From: Methanobrevibacter sp.
GTDB lineage: Archaea; Methanobacteriota; Methanobacteria; Methanobacteriales; Methanobacteriaceae
DNA: 46,099 bases
Direction of reading: 5' to 3'
NCBI GenBank assembly: GCA_024689425.1
Contig: JAILDN010000021.1
Span: 1 to 46,099 of the forward strand
Below the pieces are notes generated by a model. That model was not told the origin of the DNA, made no database searches, and was given only the letters and a program-made list of their open reading frames with translations. Each line of letters begins with the position of its first letter. The stretch's first letter is position 1. Below are positions 7,871 to 17,270 of the stretch, piece after piece. Made by a program: the position numbers and the translations under genes.

Positions 7871-9472
7871 ATGAATTTTATAACTCTAAAGAACATTACT
7901 AAATCGTTCAATGATGTCAATGTTCTTGAAGATATTAACTTGGAGATAAGTGAGGGAGAAACTTTAGGTATTTTAGGACGTAGTGGAAGCGGAAAATCTG
8001 TTTTAATCAATATGTTAAGAGGTACATTAGATTACAAGCCAGATTCCGGTAAAATTTTAATCAATGTAGCTATCTGTCCGGACTGTTTAACTGTCGAACC
8101 ACCATCCTTTGCAGGTAAAAAATGTGCATGCGGATGTGAATTGAATGTTCAGGAAGTTGATTTCTTCAACTGTGATAGGAAACTGTTCGCAGCTATCAAA
8201 AGAAGAATTTCCATTATGTTACAACGTAACTTTGCTTTATATGACGAAGAAACTGTAATCGAAAACGTCATGAGGGCAATGAGCGATAAATATCAATATG
8301 AAGAAAGAATTTACAGGGCTTTAGAATTATTAGAAATGGTTCAAATGAACCACCGTATTACACATATTGCACGTGATTTAAGTGGTGGGGAAAAACAGAG
8401 GGTAGTGCTTGCAAGACAATTGGCAAAAGACCCAATGCTGTTCTTAGCAGACGAACCGACAGGTACTCTTGACCCACAAACTGCAGTAAAACTTCACAAT
8501 ACCTTGAGGGAAGGTGTTAAAGATGATGGAATCACCATGTTAATTACATCTCACTGGCCTGAAGTAATGACTGAACTTGCAGATAATGTTGTCTGGTTTG
8601 AAGATGGTAAAATTAAAGAAGAAGGAGACCCTCACATCGTTGTGGAAAACTTCATGGCTACTGTGCCGATACCTAAAAAACCGGAAATTCCGGAATTCGG
8701 TGAACCGGAAGTAGTTTTGGAAGATGTTAAAAAACATTACTATTCAATCGAAAGGGGTGTCGTTAAAGCTGTGGACGGCGTTAGCTTAACCATAAACAAG
8801 GAAGAAATCTTCGGTATTGTAGGTTTAAGCGGTTCAGGTAAAACAACTACCACAAGAATGCTAATGGGATTGACAGATCCAAGTAGCGGTAAAATCGAAA
8901 TTAGGCTTGGTGATGAATGGATTGACATGACCAAAGTGGGCCCACTAAACCGTGGCCGTATCATGCCTTATATTGGATTGTTACACCAGGAATACTCATT
9001 ATATCCACACAGAACTATTTTAGGTAACTTAACTGATGCAATTAGTCTTGATTTACCTGCAGAATTTGCTAAAATCCAAGCAATTCATGCATTGACTACC
9101 GTAGGGTTCAGTGATACAACCGCGGAAGGAATATTGGATAAATATCCTGATGAGTTAAGTGTGGGAGAAAAGCATAGGGTAGCTCTTGCACAGGTATTGA
9201 TTAAAGAACCTAAACTCATTGTATTGGACGAACCAACAGGAACAATGGATCCTGTTACCCGTGTAGTTGTTACAGATTCAATCTTAAAAGCACGTACTGA
9301 ATTAGAACAAACATTCATTATCATTTCGCACGACATGGACTTTGTTTTAGATGTTTGTGACAGGGCTGCTTTAATGAGAGGAGGAAAATTATTGGATATC
9401 GGTACTCCTGAAGAAATCGTTAAGCAACTCACACCGGACGAAAAAGAAGACATGCTTAAAAGAGAAGAATAG
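7871..9472 (+). CDS. atwA: Methyl-coenzyme M reductase activation component A2
   Basis: A 533-residue soluble protein with two tandem ABC nucleotide-binding domains. First Walker A GRSGSGKS (36-43), signature LSGGEKQR and Walker [11 protein letters not shown]; second Walker A GLSGSGKT (near 319), with a less usual second signature LSVGEKHR, and Walker [11 protein letters not shown] small cysteine cluster inserted in the first domain (C69, C72, C85, C87, C89) is typical of AtwA and not of transport ATPases. Component A2 acts in the ATP-dependent reductive activation of the nickel cofactor F430 of methyl-coenzyme M reductase. No membrane partner is nearby, which agrees. Start ATG at 7871 follows AGGTGATTTC. 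Confidence 0.95.
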   Translation: MNFITLKNITKSFNDVNVLEDINLEISEGETLGILGRSGSGKSVLINMLRGTLDYKPDSGKILINVAICPDCLTVEPPSFAGKKCACGCELNVQEVDFFNCDRKLFAAIKRRISIMLQRNFALYDEETVIENVMRAMSDKYQYEERIYRALELLEMVQMNHRITHIARDLSGGEKQRVVLARQLAKDPMLFLADEPTGTLDPQTAVKLHNTLREGVKDDGITMLITSHWPEVMTELADNVVWFEDGKIKEEGDPHIVVENFMATVPIPKKPEIPEFGEPEVVLEDVKKHYYSIERGVVKAVDGVSLTINKEEIFGIVGLSGSGKTTTTRMLMGLTDPSSGKIEIRLGDEWIDMTKVGPLNRGRIMPYIGLLHQEYSLYPHRTILGNLTDAISLDLPAEFAKIQAIHALTTVGFSDTTAEGILDKYPDELSVGEKHRVALAQVLIKEPKLIVLDEPTGTMDPVTRVVVTDSILKARTELEQTFIIISHDMDFVLDVCDRAALMRGGKLLDIGTPEEIVKQLTPDEKEDMLKREE

Positions 9473-9502
9473 TTCTCTTTTATTCATTTAATTTTTTTTT
9501 AA
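9458..9502 (+). terminator. Hairpin terminator after atwA, overlapping the stop region
   Basis: AAAAGAGAA (9458-9466) pairs perfectly with TTCTCTTTT (9473-9481) around a 6-nt loop that contains the atwA stop codon, and T-rich sequence follows on the + strand (9482-9502). The next gene is convergent and ends at 9480, so the right arm also covers its stop. Confidence 0.6.
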
Positions 9503-10145
9503 TTTCAACCCAATCAGGGCAATTTTTATCCATCAACATTTTAAAATTCTTGCTGTGATTAAATTCTATCAGATGGCATAATTCATGAATGAAAACATAC
9601 TCTAGACAAATCTTTGGCTTTTTAGCCAGGTTCGAATTAAGAGTAATCACCTTATTTTTCTTGCAATTGCCCCAATTCTTCATTTTTCTAATTTTAACAT
9701 CAATTGGCTTTGCACCTACCTTATCAACGCACTTATCGTAAATATTATCTATTCCTTTTTTAAGTTCCATTCTATAAAAATCATCTAATGTTTTTTGACG
9801 GTTTTTAATTTTGCTTCGTCGAGAAACCGGTAAATAGAGAATATCATCTTTAACAAAAGCAGTTTTGATGTTATTGGCTATCAATTGCAGTTCATATTCT
9901 TTTCCCCATAAAAAATGCTTTTCACCATTAACATATTTTAGTTCAGGAATGTATTTCTTTTCAGATATTTCTTTTTGCTTTTTTAAAATCCAATCAGTTT
10001 TGGAGTCAATAAACTTAATGATGTCTGCATCACTCACAAAATAAGGTGCGGAAACTTTTACACAACCTTCGGGCGGAATTACCCGAAGGTACATGTTTTT
10101 AATATTTTTCCTCTGAACAGTTACTTCAATTCCATTGACTATCAT
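9480..10145 (-). CDS. YgjP-like (DUF45) metallopeptidase domain protein
   Basis: A 221-residue protein of the YgjP/DUF45 group of zincin-like metallopeptidases. It starts with the usual family opening (a strand, then RKN..NMYLRVIPPEG) and carries the zinc motif HELCH at about 187-191 with a third candidate ligand H197 in EFNHSKNF; NWGNC just upstream is also conserved in the group. Physiological substrate is unknown. A TTG at 10184 extends it by 13 Lys-rich residues; I chose ATG 10145 because AAAAGG precedes it and it matches the family start. It converges on atwA and diverges from marker 9. Confidence 0.85.
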   Translation of the reverse strand: MIVNGIEVTVQRKNIKNMYLRVIPPEGCVKVSAPYFVSDADIIKFIDSKTDWILKKQKEISEKKYIPELKYVNGEKHFLWGKEYELQLIANNIKTAFVKDDILYLPVSRRSKIKNRQKTLDDFYRMELKKGIDNIYDKCVDKVGAKPIDVKIRKMKNWGNCKKNKVITLNSNLAKKPKICLEYVFIHELCHLIEFNHSKNFKMLMDKNCPDWVEIKKKLNE

Positions 10146-10264
10146 TGATTTGCCTTTTGATTTTTTTAATTTATTACGTTTCAACTTATAATATATTCTA
10201 TTTTCACAAAGTATTATATATTGGCATCAAGAAAGATTAAAATATTATATTATGGTGAATTATT

Positions 10265-10747
10265 ATGACTTGGGAAGACGCACCATCTCACATTTGTAGG
10301 GGTGGAGATATAAGAGGACTTGCTTTCTGTTGCCCTCCAATCAAGCCATGCCCGGTTTTAAATGCTTTGCAGGAGGTCAATTTAACTCCTCAAGAATATA
10401 TTGAAATTAAAACGGAATTTGGCAGGCAAACTAGGTTAGGTGAAGGAGCAGGAACTTGTTTTGGATCATTGATTTGGTGTTGTAAACCTTCTAAACCTTG
10501 TCCATTAAGAGATATGACTTTAAGGAACATGGGCATGAGTTATGACGAGTATTTGGATTTAAAAAAACAGCTTGCTGAGAAATTAATAGGTGTTGAAAAA
10601 CCTAAACCTGATGCAAAAGCTGAAGCACTTGCAGAAACATTCAATATAACTAAACTTGAAGCAATGAATGTTTTAACAGAGTGTGACAATGATTTAAGAC
10701 GTGCTGTTAGTGTTCTTAAGACAAAATCACTAGAAAATTCTGATTAA
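10265..10747 (+). CDS. Methanogenesis marker 9 protein with UBA-like tail
   Basis: A 160-residue protein with exactly eight cysteines (11, 22, 23, 29, 65, 72, 73, 79) in two repeats of an aromatic-CC-x4-KPCP motif ([20 protein letters not shown]), the hallmark of methanogenesis marker domain 9, found only in methanogens. Residues about 116-152 look like a UBA-type three-helix domain ([20 protein letters not shown]...), as in archaeal NAC. Metal binding, probably zinc or an iron-sulphur centre, is likely but unproven; it has been suggested to be a metal-binding regulator. Start ATG 10265 follows GGTGAATT. In some species the domain is fused to a NifR3-type barrel like that at 7077. Confidence 0.88.
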   Translation: MTWEDAPSHICRGGDIRGLAFCCPPIKPCPVLNALQEVNLTPQEYIEIKTEFGRQTRLGEGAGTCFGSLIWCCKPSKPCPLRDMTLRNMGMSYDEYLDLKKQLAEKLIGVEKPKPDAKAEALAETFNITKLEAMNVLTECDNDLRRAVSVLKTKSLENSD

Positions 10748-10748
10748 A

Positions 10749-11378
10749 ATGGATTGGACAGCTCTTTATTTTAAAACTTCTGGATTAAAAGTGTTTATTT
10801 TAGGCACAGGGGAAGTTGCAACCAGAAGGGCCAATAGATTTTTGGACCATGGGGCAGTTGTAAAGCTTGCAGGAAATTCAATTGATGAGGAATTGCTCAA
10901 TAAAGGTGCTGAATTGCACTCAACCGATGAAGTGGATGAATTGGTTGGTTGGTGTGACTTGGCTGTTGTTGCAAGCGGAGATAAAGAGTTATGCGATTAT
11001 GTTTCAAGCATATCTGATGAAAAATTAGTCAACCGTGCAGATAACCCTGATTTGGGGGATATTATCGTTCCAACATCTTTCAACATAGGGGATGTTGAGA
11101 TTTCTATTTTTACCGGGGCAAAAAGTCCCTTAATGGCAAGACAACTAAGAAAGAAAATACAATCCGTCATCACTGAAGAAGATATTTTGGAAATTGAACT
11201 TCAGGATTATTCCCGTTCACTATTAAAAGAAATAATTCCCAATCAAAAAGATAGGCGCGATTATCTTTATAGGATTTTTGAAGATGAGGATATTCAGAAT
11301 CTAATTAAAGCAAGAGAAATCGATAAAGCAAAGGCTGTTATTTGTGAATTAATTAAGGAGGATTTTAATGATACTTAA
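10749..11378 (+). CDS. Precorrin-2 dehydrogenase / siroheme synthase-like protein
   Basis: A 209-residue homologue of the CysG N-terminal part and yeast Met8p: NAD-dependent oxidation of precorrin-2 to sirohydrochlorin, with possible ferrochelatase activity. The Rossmann motif is FILGTGEVATRRANRFLDHGA (about 16-36), then ...VNRADNPDLGDIIVPTSFNIGD and IFTGAKSPLMARQLRKKI, all typical of the family. The methyltransferase half of CysG is absent, as usual in archaea. It starts 1 nt after marker 9 and overlaps hemA by 11 nt, so the tetrapyrrole genes are translationally coupled. It feeds siroheme, heme-like and F430 pathways. Confidence 0.92.
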   Translation: MDWTALYFKTSGLKVFILGTGEVATRRANRFLDHGAVVKLAGNSIDEELLNKGAELHSTDEVDELVGWCDLAVVASGDKELCDYVSSISDEKLVNRADNPDLGDIIVPTSFNIGDVEISIFTGAKSPLMARQLRKKIQSVITEEDILEIELQDYSRSLLKEIIPNQKDRRDYLYRIFEDEDIQNLIKAREIDKAKAVICELIKEDFNDT

Positions 11379-12567
11379 TATAAGAGTGGATCATAAAATT
11401 GCAGATATTCAATCTATGGAGAATATTTCAAAAAGTATTGACGATTTGTTTTGGGAATTGCAGGAAAAGTACTCTATCAACGAATTTATTGAAATTTCCA
11501 CTTGTAACCGTAAAGAATATTATATTCACAATGATAACATTGCTTTTGATGATGAACTTTTATCCCATGATAATCAAAGCATCATAATTGAATATGGTGA
11601 TTCTTCAATAATGCATTTACTTCGTATGACTTCTGGTTTAGAATCAATGATAGTCGGTGAAGACCAGATTTTAGGCCAAGTTAAGGAGGCTAAAGCTAAA
11701 GCCATTAAAAATCACAATTGCGGTAAAGTTTTAGACACTGTTTTCACTAAAGCTATTCACGTTGGCCAAGTTGTTAGGAATAAAACCAATATCAACAAGG
11801 GCTCAGTTTCTATCGGTTCGGCAGCAGTCGATTTGGCCGAATCCCATTTAGGAGATTTGGACGGTAAATCCGTTTTGGTAATTGGTGCTGGAAAAATGGG
11901 CAGATTAGTTGCTAAAGCATTGGCTGAAAAAGATTTGAATGCAATTTTTGTTGCTAACCGTACCTTTTACGTTGCAGTTGAGCTGGCCAAAGATTTGGGC
12001 GGCACAGCTATTCTATTTACAGAACTTGAAGATTACTTAAAAACCGCCGATTTGGTGATAAGTGCCACCAGTGCGCCACACACTATTATTGATAAAAAAA
12101 GGCTTGAAAGCATTGGTTTGGACAATGAAGAACTTATGATGGTCGATATTGCTAATCCTCGCGATATTTCGGAGGATGTCAGTGAGTTAGGTATCAGATT
12201 ATTCAATATCGATGATTTACGCGAGATTGCGGATTACAATACAAAACTTCGTGAGAAGGAATTCGATGAAGCAGAAATTATCATTGCTGAAGAGTATGAT
12301 TTGCTTAAAGAATCCTTTAAAATAATGGAAGTTGAAACCATACTATCTAATTTAAGGATATCTATGGAAGAGATAAGACAACGTGAAACTCAAAAAGCAT
12401 CATCAAAGATGAGTAATGTAGATGGCAGTAGCAAAATATTAAATAATTTAACAAATTCCATAGTCAATAAGATATTCTTTGATATTTCCAAAAATTTAAA
12501 GGATGCCGCAAAAGATGATAAGCAGGAAATTTTAGACTCTGCAGAATATATATTTAATTTCGATTAA
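11368..12567 (+). CDS. hemA: Glutamyl-tRNA reductase
   Basis: A 399-residue NADPH-dependent reductase converting glutamyl-tRNA to glutamate-1-semialdehyde, the entry to tetrapyrroles and hence F430, corrinoids and siroheme. The catalytic cysteine is in EISTCNRKEYY (C46); SGLESMIVGEDQILGQVKEA is the catalytic-domain signature; VLVIGAGKMGRLVAKAL (about 170-186) is the Rossmann loop; and a helical dimerisation region forms the C-terminus. A strong GGAGGATTTTA precedes ATG 11368 inside the end of the siroheme gene. The stop is 8 nt from that of the convergent AAA gene. Confidence 0.95.
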   Translation: MILNIRVDHKIADIQSMENISKSIDDLFWELQEKYSINEFIEISTCNRKEYYIHNDNIAFDDELLSHDNQSIIIEYGDSSIMHLLRMTSGLESMIVGEDQILGQVKEAKAKAIKNHNCGKVLDTVFTKAIHVGQVVRNKTNINKGSVSIGSAAVDLAESHLGDLDGKSVLVIGAGKMGRLVAKALAEKDLNAIFVANRTFYVAVELAKDLGGTAILFTELEDYLKTADLVISATSAPHTIIDKKRLESIGLDNEELMMVDIANPRDISEDVSELGIRLFNIDDLREIADYNTKLREKEFDEAEIIIAEEYDLLKESFKIMEVETILSNLRISMEEIRQRETQKASSKMSNVDGSSKILNNLTNSIVNKIFFDISKNLKDAAKDDKQEILDSAEYIFNFD

Positions 12568-12575
12568 AAATGAGT

Positions 12576-13700
12576 TTATTCAAACATTCCTTTAACGGAA
12601 TTGATTTTAATTTTGCTTGCATTTAAAGCATAGTCTATATCTGCCATATCAACGATATTTTTATCTCTAGCTATTGCATGGTGAAGTGCAGTCTTGAGTA
12701 TTTTTTCTTTAATGTCCCTTCCAGACATATTTTTAGATACTTTAACAAGCTTTTCAATATCCAAATCACAATCCAAAGGCATTGTTTCAATATTTCTTTC
12801 AAAAATTTCATATCTTTCCTCTTCATTTGGAAGTACAAATTCAATTTCCTCTTCAAAACGGCTTCTAACTGCATTATCTAAAAATGAAGGGTTATTTGTA
12901 GCACAGATTGTAATGACTGATTCGTTTTCATCAATTCCGTCCATTTCAGTTAAAAGAGCATTCACAATTTCAGAAACATCTCCTCTGAGTGATTGAAAAG
13001 ATCTGTGGAGTGCTATGGCATCAATTTCATCAATGAAAATAATTGATGGGGAGTTTTTGGATGCTTTTTCAAACAAATCATGTATTTTGGATGCTGCATC
13101 ACCGACATGCTCACCTATCAAAGATGTGGCTTTAATCAAGTGCAAGTCAACATCCACTTCGTTTGCAAGCCCTTTAACAAGCATGGTTTTACCAGTACCC
13201 GGATGACCGTAAAATAAAATGTTCTTTGGAGCCCACTGGCCGAATTTTTTAGGGTCTACAAGATACTTTTCAATAACCTTAATCTTATTTTTGGCATTGA
13301 CCTGACCAACAACATCTGAAAGTTTAATGTTGCTTTTAGATACAGAATCTTCTTTATTTTTATTGATGTCATCAATAATAATCTTGATTTTTGTCTTTTC
13401 AGAAATTATTGAATTTTCAGGCTCAACGGAAATCACCTGAAAAGCATAATCCGGTATGATTTTTTGATCAAATAGATAAGTGTTTAGGTTAACTTCCATT
13501 CCCAACCATTGATCACGAGCATATTGTTCGAATAAAGCTTTATCAGTAATCTCTAAATTGCTTTCCATCAATTCAAAGTCAAAAGGATATCCTGCCGGCT
13601 TTAAAATTACGCAATCAGCATTTGTGGGATTATCTTTAGGGATAATCGTTGTTTTTTGGCTTTGATTTTTAAGCTCGCTTTTTTTGGAATTATTTTTCAA
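12576..13700 (-). CDS. Methanogen AAA ATPase with N-terminal substrate domain
   Basis: A 374-residue single-ring AAA ATPase resembling the short methanogen proteins long annotated as 26S-protease-subunit or Cdc48 homologues. Residues about 28-115 form a beta-rich N-domain; the AAA module has Walker A GHPGTGKT (165-172), Walker B IIFIDEID (220-227), sensor-1 ATNN (267-270) and arginine finger region SRFEEEI near 280-286. A substrate-remodelling role is likely but the client is unknown; it lacks a clear coiled coil like that of PAN. The start is TTG at 13700, supported by GGTGATTTT directly before it and a TATATAAAAG box upstream. It diverges from the metallophosphoesterase gene. Confidence 0.85.
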   Translation of the reverse strand: MKNNSKKSELKNQSQKTTIIPKDNPTNADCVILKPAGYPFDFELMESNLEITDKALFEQYARDQWLGMEVNLNTYLFDQKIIPDYAFQVISVEPENSIISEKTKIKIIIDDINKNKEDSVSKSNIKLSDVVGQVNAKNKIKVIEKYLVDPKKFGQWAPKNILFYGHPGTGKTMLVKGLANEVDVDLHLIKATSLIGEHVGDAASKIHDLFEKASKNSPSIIFIDEIDAIALHRSFQSLRGDVSEIVNALLTEMDGIDENESVITICATNNPSFLDNAVRSRFEEEIEFVLPNEEERYEIFERNIETMPLDCDLDIEKLVKVSKNMSGRDIKEKILKTALHHAIARDKNIVDMADIDYALNASKIKINSVKGMFE

Positions 13701-13772
13701 AAAATCACCATACTTTTATATAGATTTTTTAATATATTAATGTTATATTATTTAAAATTATGGAGTAATTTG
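13701..13772. promoter_or_regulatory. Divergent promoter between the AAA and metallophosphoesterase genes
   Basis: Short AT-rich gap holding a TATATAAAAG-like box on the - strand (around 13713-13722) for the AAA gene and TATA-like TTAATATATT / GTTATATTATTT on the + strand for the phosphoesterase gene. Confidence 0.4.
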
Positions 13773-14837
13773 ATGTCATTCAGGTCAAGAAGAGTAATTT
13801 TTAGCACGCCATTTTATATGATTTTTCAGTTTTTCTTGTTAAAATATACATTTTTATTATTGGGTGGAATCAATGATACATATGTAATGATTTTGGCCTT
13901 TTTGATTGGATTACTGCATTTAATCCCAATGTTTTTTGAAACTAAAAAATCCACAATTGTGGGCAGGTTTCTAACCACGATAGATGGTGTTTGGATGTGG
14001 GCATCACTGATGTTTTTAATTGATGTTTTGGTTATTTATATAATCTGCTTATTCATGCCACTTTCTTTTGAGATTAAAGTGATATTGTTGGCTATCGTAC
14101 CAATTTTAGGTGTTTATAATTATTATAATGCTCATAAATTAGTCATCAATGAAAAAACCATAAAACTAGATAATTTACCTCAGGAGATTAATATCGTTCA
14201 TTTGTCTGATGTTCATTTCGGATCCGTACGCCACAAAAAGCTCATTCGCCAAATTGCAGATAAGTTAAAAGAGCTTGAAAATATATGTGAAATAGCTATT
14301 ATTTCAGGTGATTTGGCCGATGGCTCTTCAGTTGTTGGGGATGATGACTTTTTGGCACTGAAAGATGTTAACATGCCAATTGTATTCACCCCAGGAAACC
14401 ATGATTTCTATCCGGGTCTTGAAAATGTAATTAAAGCATGCAGAAAAGCAGGAATTATTATTTTAGATAATGAATCAATGGAATTTGAATGCTTGAACAT
14501 TTTTGGCTTGACGTTCAGTTTTGGAGATAGGGCAGTTCCCAAAATTGATGAATCCTTAATTAAGGGAGGATTTGTAAATATTATCAATTACCATGTTCCC
14601 TATTATTGGCAGGAATTTTCAAAAATAGGCTTTGATATTCAGCTATCAGGCCACACTCATGGAGGACAGTTCTATCCTGCAGTAAACTTTGCAGAAATAC
14701 TCTTTGAATATAATAGGGGATTGTTTAAAAATAGTTTGGGCAAATATTTGCATGTAACGACTGGTGTGGGGTCAATGGACACTCCAATGAGATGGGGTAC
14801 TGATTCCGAATTGGTTATTTTAAAGTTAAAAAAATAA
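13773..14837 (+). CDS. Membrane-anchored calcineurin-like metallophosphoesterase
   Basis: A 354-residue protein of the YkuE/YaeI type. Four hydrophobic segments fill the first 125 residues, then a metallophosphoesterase domain carries the metal motifs HLSDVHFG (DxH), ISGDLADGS (GD), TPGNHDFYPG (GNHD) and SGHTHGGQFYP (GHTH). Both metals of the di-metal centre should therefore be bound. Substrate unknown; bacterial relatives act on lipid or nucleotide phosphoesters. An upstream TTG at 13656 is in frame, but GGAGTAATTTG before ATG 13773 and the divergent promoter set the start there. Its stop lies in the left arm of a shared terminator hairpin. Confidence 0.88.
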   Translation: MSFRSRRVIFSTPFYMIFQFFLLKYTFLLLGGINDTYVMILAFLIGLLHLIPMFFETKKSTIVGRFLTTIDGVWMWASLMFLIDVLVIYIICLFMPLSFEIKVILLAIVPILGVYNYYNAHKLVINEKTIKLDNLPQEINIVHLSDVHFGSVRHKKLIRQIADKLKELENICEIAIISGDLADGSSVVGDDDFLALKDVNMPIVFTPGNHDFYPGLENVIKACRKAGIIILDNESMEFECLNIFGLTFSFGDRAVPKIDESLIKGGFVNIINYHVPYYWQEFSKIGFDIQLSGHTHGGQFYPAVNFAEILFEYNRGLFKNSLGKYLHVTTGVGSMDTPMRWGTDSELVILKLKK

Positions 14838-14859
14838 AGGATAAGTAAAATTATCCTTT
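14836..14859. terminator. Shared hairpin terminator between convergent genes
   Basis: AAAGGATAA (14836-14844) pairs perfectly with TTATCCTTT (14851-14859) around a 6-nt loop. The left arm includes the last bases of the phosphoesterase stop and the right arm includes the stop of the DHA2 transporter. T-rich sequence lies beyond it on both strands, better on the - strand. Confidence 0.65.
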
Positions 14860-16374
14860 TATTTTCCGGTCTTCCAGGGTCAGTGTCAAAACACCGCCTA
14901 TGGCCAGCAACAATGCAGTTACCTGCATTATCAAAGCCATTGCATCTTGGATAATTTTACTGACAATTTTTTCTTTCAAGCTGGTTTCGCCTTTAAGTTC
15001 GGTCGTATTAACGTGACCTAATTTTTCAAAGTAAACATGTATATTGTCATGGAACTGTTGATCGCTTACCTTATTTGGCGCATAAGTGTTAATGGCATCA
15101 TGCATTCCTCCAACTGCACCAATAATTAATATTGCACCGATTATTGCTGTTCCCATGGACATTCCCAAACTTTGGCCAGTAGTTACAAATCCTGATGAAC
15201 TGTTTTGGCTTTCGGAAGGTATGTTTGAAATTGTAATGTCAATACCCAAAGCCATTGGGAATCCCAGGCCTGCTCCAGATATTAACATTCCTGGAAGTAT
15301 GTCTGTGAATCTTGTAGTTAATGTAAACTGATGGCTTAAAAGTAAACATCCGGCTATTGCTATTGCAAAACCTATTAACATGATTATTTTGTGGTTTAAT
15401 TTTATGGCCAATTTCGGTGCAATCACAGCAAATAGCAACAATCCTATGGTAAATGGAAGTAATACCAGACCTGTCATGAATGCGGATAACCCCAATACGG
15501 TCTGTAAATAGATTGACACGGAAAATAATGAACCGGCTATAGTTATTGCGGTGATTAATCTGATTACTGTTCCAACGGATAGATTCCTATCTTTTAGCAA
15601 TGTAATGTCAAATAATGGAATTTTGCCTTTTTTCTTTCTTTTAATTTCAAATTTTCCAAATCCGATTAAAACAAAAATGCTTACAACAATCAATCCGATA
15701 CTTAAAGTAAAGTTTTTGGATAATGATAAAATTCCTAAAACAAACAGGATTAACCCTAAAATTGATAAGATAGAACCTGTTTTATCTAAATCTTTCATGC
15801 TTGCTGTAGACTCAAATGTTGGGATTTTATTTCTAAATACAAATATGACAGCAATAATGAGCAGTTCAAACACGAAACCATATCTCCAGCTTAAGAATGT
15901 CGTAACTACTCCACCGAATAGTGGCCCGATTGCAGCGGCAATACCAATAATTGCACTACAGATTGCAAGGGCGGTTGTACGCATCTCTCCATCGTAGGTT
16001 CCACTAATAATTGAGATGGTGGCAGGTGTCATTAATGCTCCACCGATACCTTCCAGTAATGACCATCCAAAGAATAGCATCAGTGCGTTCTGACTTAAAG
16101 ATGCAATTAATGCTCCTGTTCCATAAGTAAGGGCTCCAATTAAAAATATCTTCTTTTTACCAGAAATATCTTGCATTTTTGAGCTTATTAACATTAATGA
16201 TGCTGTAATCAATGTATAAAAACTGATAATTGTCTGAACGGTTCCAACATCAGTATTCAAATCAATGACGAGTTGTGAGATTGAAACGTTCATGAATGTG
16301 GCGTCCAGTGCAATGATAAATGATGCAAAGGCAACCAGTATCAAAGGTATCCATGATGTTTTATTTTCGTTCAT
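14851..16374 (-). CDS. MFS drug efflux transporter, DHA2 (14-helix) type
   Basis: A 507-residue major facilitator protein with about 14 membrane helices, as in EmrB/QacA proton antiporters. The first helix has the LDATFMNVS motif typical of DHA2 members (D and N after the first segment), with SKMQDISGKKKIF as loop 2-3 motif A and GGVVTTFLSWRYGF as motif C-like segment. Substrate is unknown. It starts 9 nt after the endonuclease IV-like gene on the same strand and likely shares its transcript. It ends in a hairpin shared with the convergent phosphoesterase. Confidence 0.88.
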   Translation of the reverse strand: MNENKTSWIPLILVAFASFIIALDATFMNVSISQLVIDLNTDVGTVQTIISFYTLITASLMLISSKMQDISGKKKIFLIGALTYGTGALIASLSQNALMLFFGWSLLEGIGGALMTPATISIISGTYDGEMRTTALAICSAIIGIAAAIGPLFGGVVTTFLSWRYGFVFELLIIAVIFVFRNKIPTFESTASMKDLDKTGSILSILGLILFVLGILSLSKNFTLSIGLIVVSIFVLIGFGKFEIKRKKKGKIPLFDITLLKDRNLSVGTVIRLITAITIAGSLFSVSIYLQTVLGLSAFMTGLVLLPFTIGLLLFAVIAPKLAIKLNHKIIMLIGFAIAIAGCLLLSHQFTLTTRFTDILPGMLISGAGLGFPMALGIDITISNIPSESQNSSSGFVTTGQSLGMSMGTAIIGAILIIGAVGGMHDAINTYAPNKVSDQQFHDNIHVYFEKLGHVNTTELKGETSLKEKIVSKIIQDAMALIMQVTALLLAIGGVLTLTLEDRKIKG

Positions 16375-16383
16375 TAGATCGCC

Positions 16384-17220
16384 TTAAATCATGCTTTCAT
16401 ATAATTCTTTCATTTTAAGTGCATCAATATCTCTTAGAGGAGTTTCACAAATGATGTTGGCATTCCAACCGTTATCGATTAGATTGGCCAGCAAATCTCC
16501 AATTTGGGGACCGTATTCATCACTTTCATCTAAGGTGTGATGTTTGACTTCTCCGCCTTTGCCATATTCAATCGTCGTAAAATGACAGTGCAGACGGTCA
16601 ACATCCAACTTGTCCTCAATTGTTGAAAAGATGCAGTTATAATCGTCTTTTTTAGTTAGATATCCTCGTCCGCGAGCATGAATGTGGGCAAAATCAATTG
16701 TTGGTTCAAAATGATCAAAGCTTGAGCATAATTCCACAATTTCTTCAATGTTTCCCTGTTGAGTACGTTTTCCTGTCGTTTCCGGAGCGAAAGTAAATTC
16801 TTCAATCCCTTCTTTTTCAAGCTCTTCAAATAAACGATTGATTGTTTGTTTGGATATTTCCATTGCTTTTTCAGGTTTTCGATTTGTATAAAATCCGGGA
16901 TGGAAAACTAAACGGTAAGCGCCCATCCATTCGCCGGCACGTGCAGTAGCTATTAAATGACCTATGCTTTTTTCTATTTTTTCTTCTTCTTTTGCACATA
17001 AGTTAATATAATATGGACCATGCATTGAAATTAATATATCAAATTTCTCGGATTCCTCTTTTAAGATTTTAGCAGCTTTTTCACCAATCCTAACTCCATA
17101 AGGAGACTGGTATTCATAGGAATCAAGGCCAATTCTCTGTATGTATTTTGGAGCTTTATATGCTGCGCCTTTGTAGTTAACGGGGCTTCCGGCAGGTCCA
17201 AAAAATACCTTGTTTTTCAT
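16384..17220 (-). CDS. Endonuclease IV-like TIM-barrel protein
   Basis: A 278-residue AP-endonuclease-2 superfamily (xylose isomerase-like) barrel resembling endonuclease IV (Nfo). Zinc-ligand candidates occur in order: SMHGPYYINL (H), VFHPGFY (H), FAPETTGKR (E), TIDFAHIHARG (D, H, H), HCHFTTIEYG (H), ICETPL (E). This matches the tri-zinc pattern of Nfo, although the protein is shorter and diverged, so abasic-site cleavage is likely but not certain. No ribosome binding site precedes ATG 17220. It sits between gap and the MFS gene on one strand. Confidence 0.82.
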   Translation of the reverse strand: MKNKVFFGPAGSPVNYKGAAYKAPKYIQRIGLDSYEYQSPYGVRIGEKAAKILKEESEKFDILISMHGPYYINLCAKEEEKIEKSIGHLIATARAGEWMGAYRLVFHPGFYTNRKPEKAMEISKQTINRLFEELEKEGIEEFTFAPETTGKRTQQGNIEEIVELCSSFDHFEPTIDFAHIHARGRGYLTKKDDYNCIFSTIEDKLDVDRLHCHFTTIEYGKGGEVKHHTLDESDEYGPQIGDLLANLIDNGWNANIICETPLRDIDALKMKELYESMI

Positions 17221-17270
17221 AGTATCGATAAAATAAGTAAAATGGTGGTTAAAAAAGTAAATTAAGGGAA

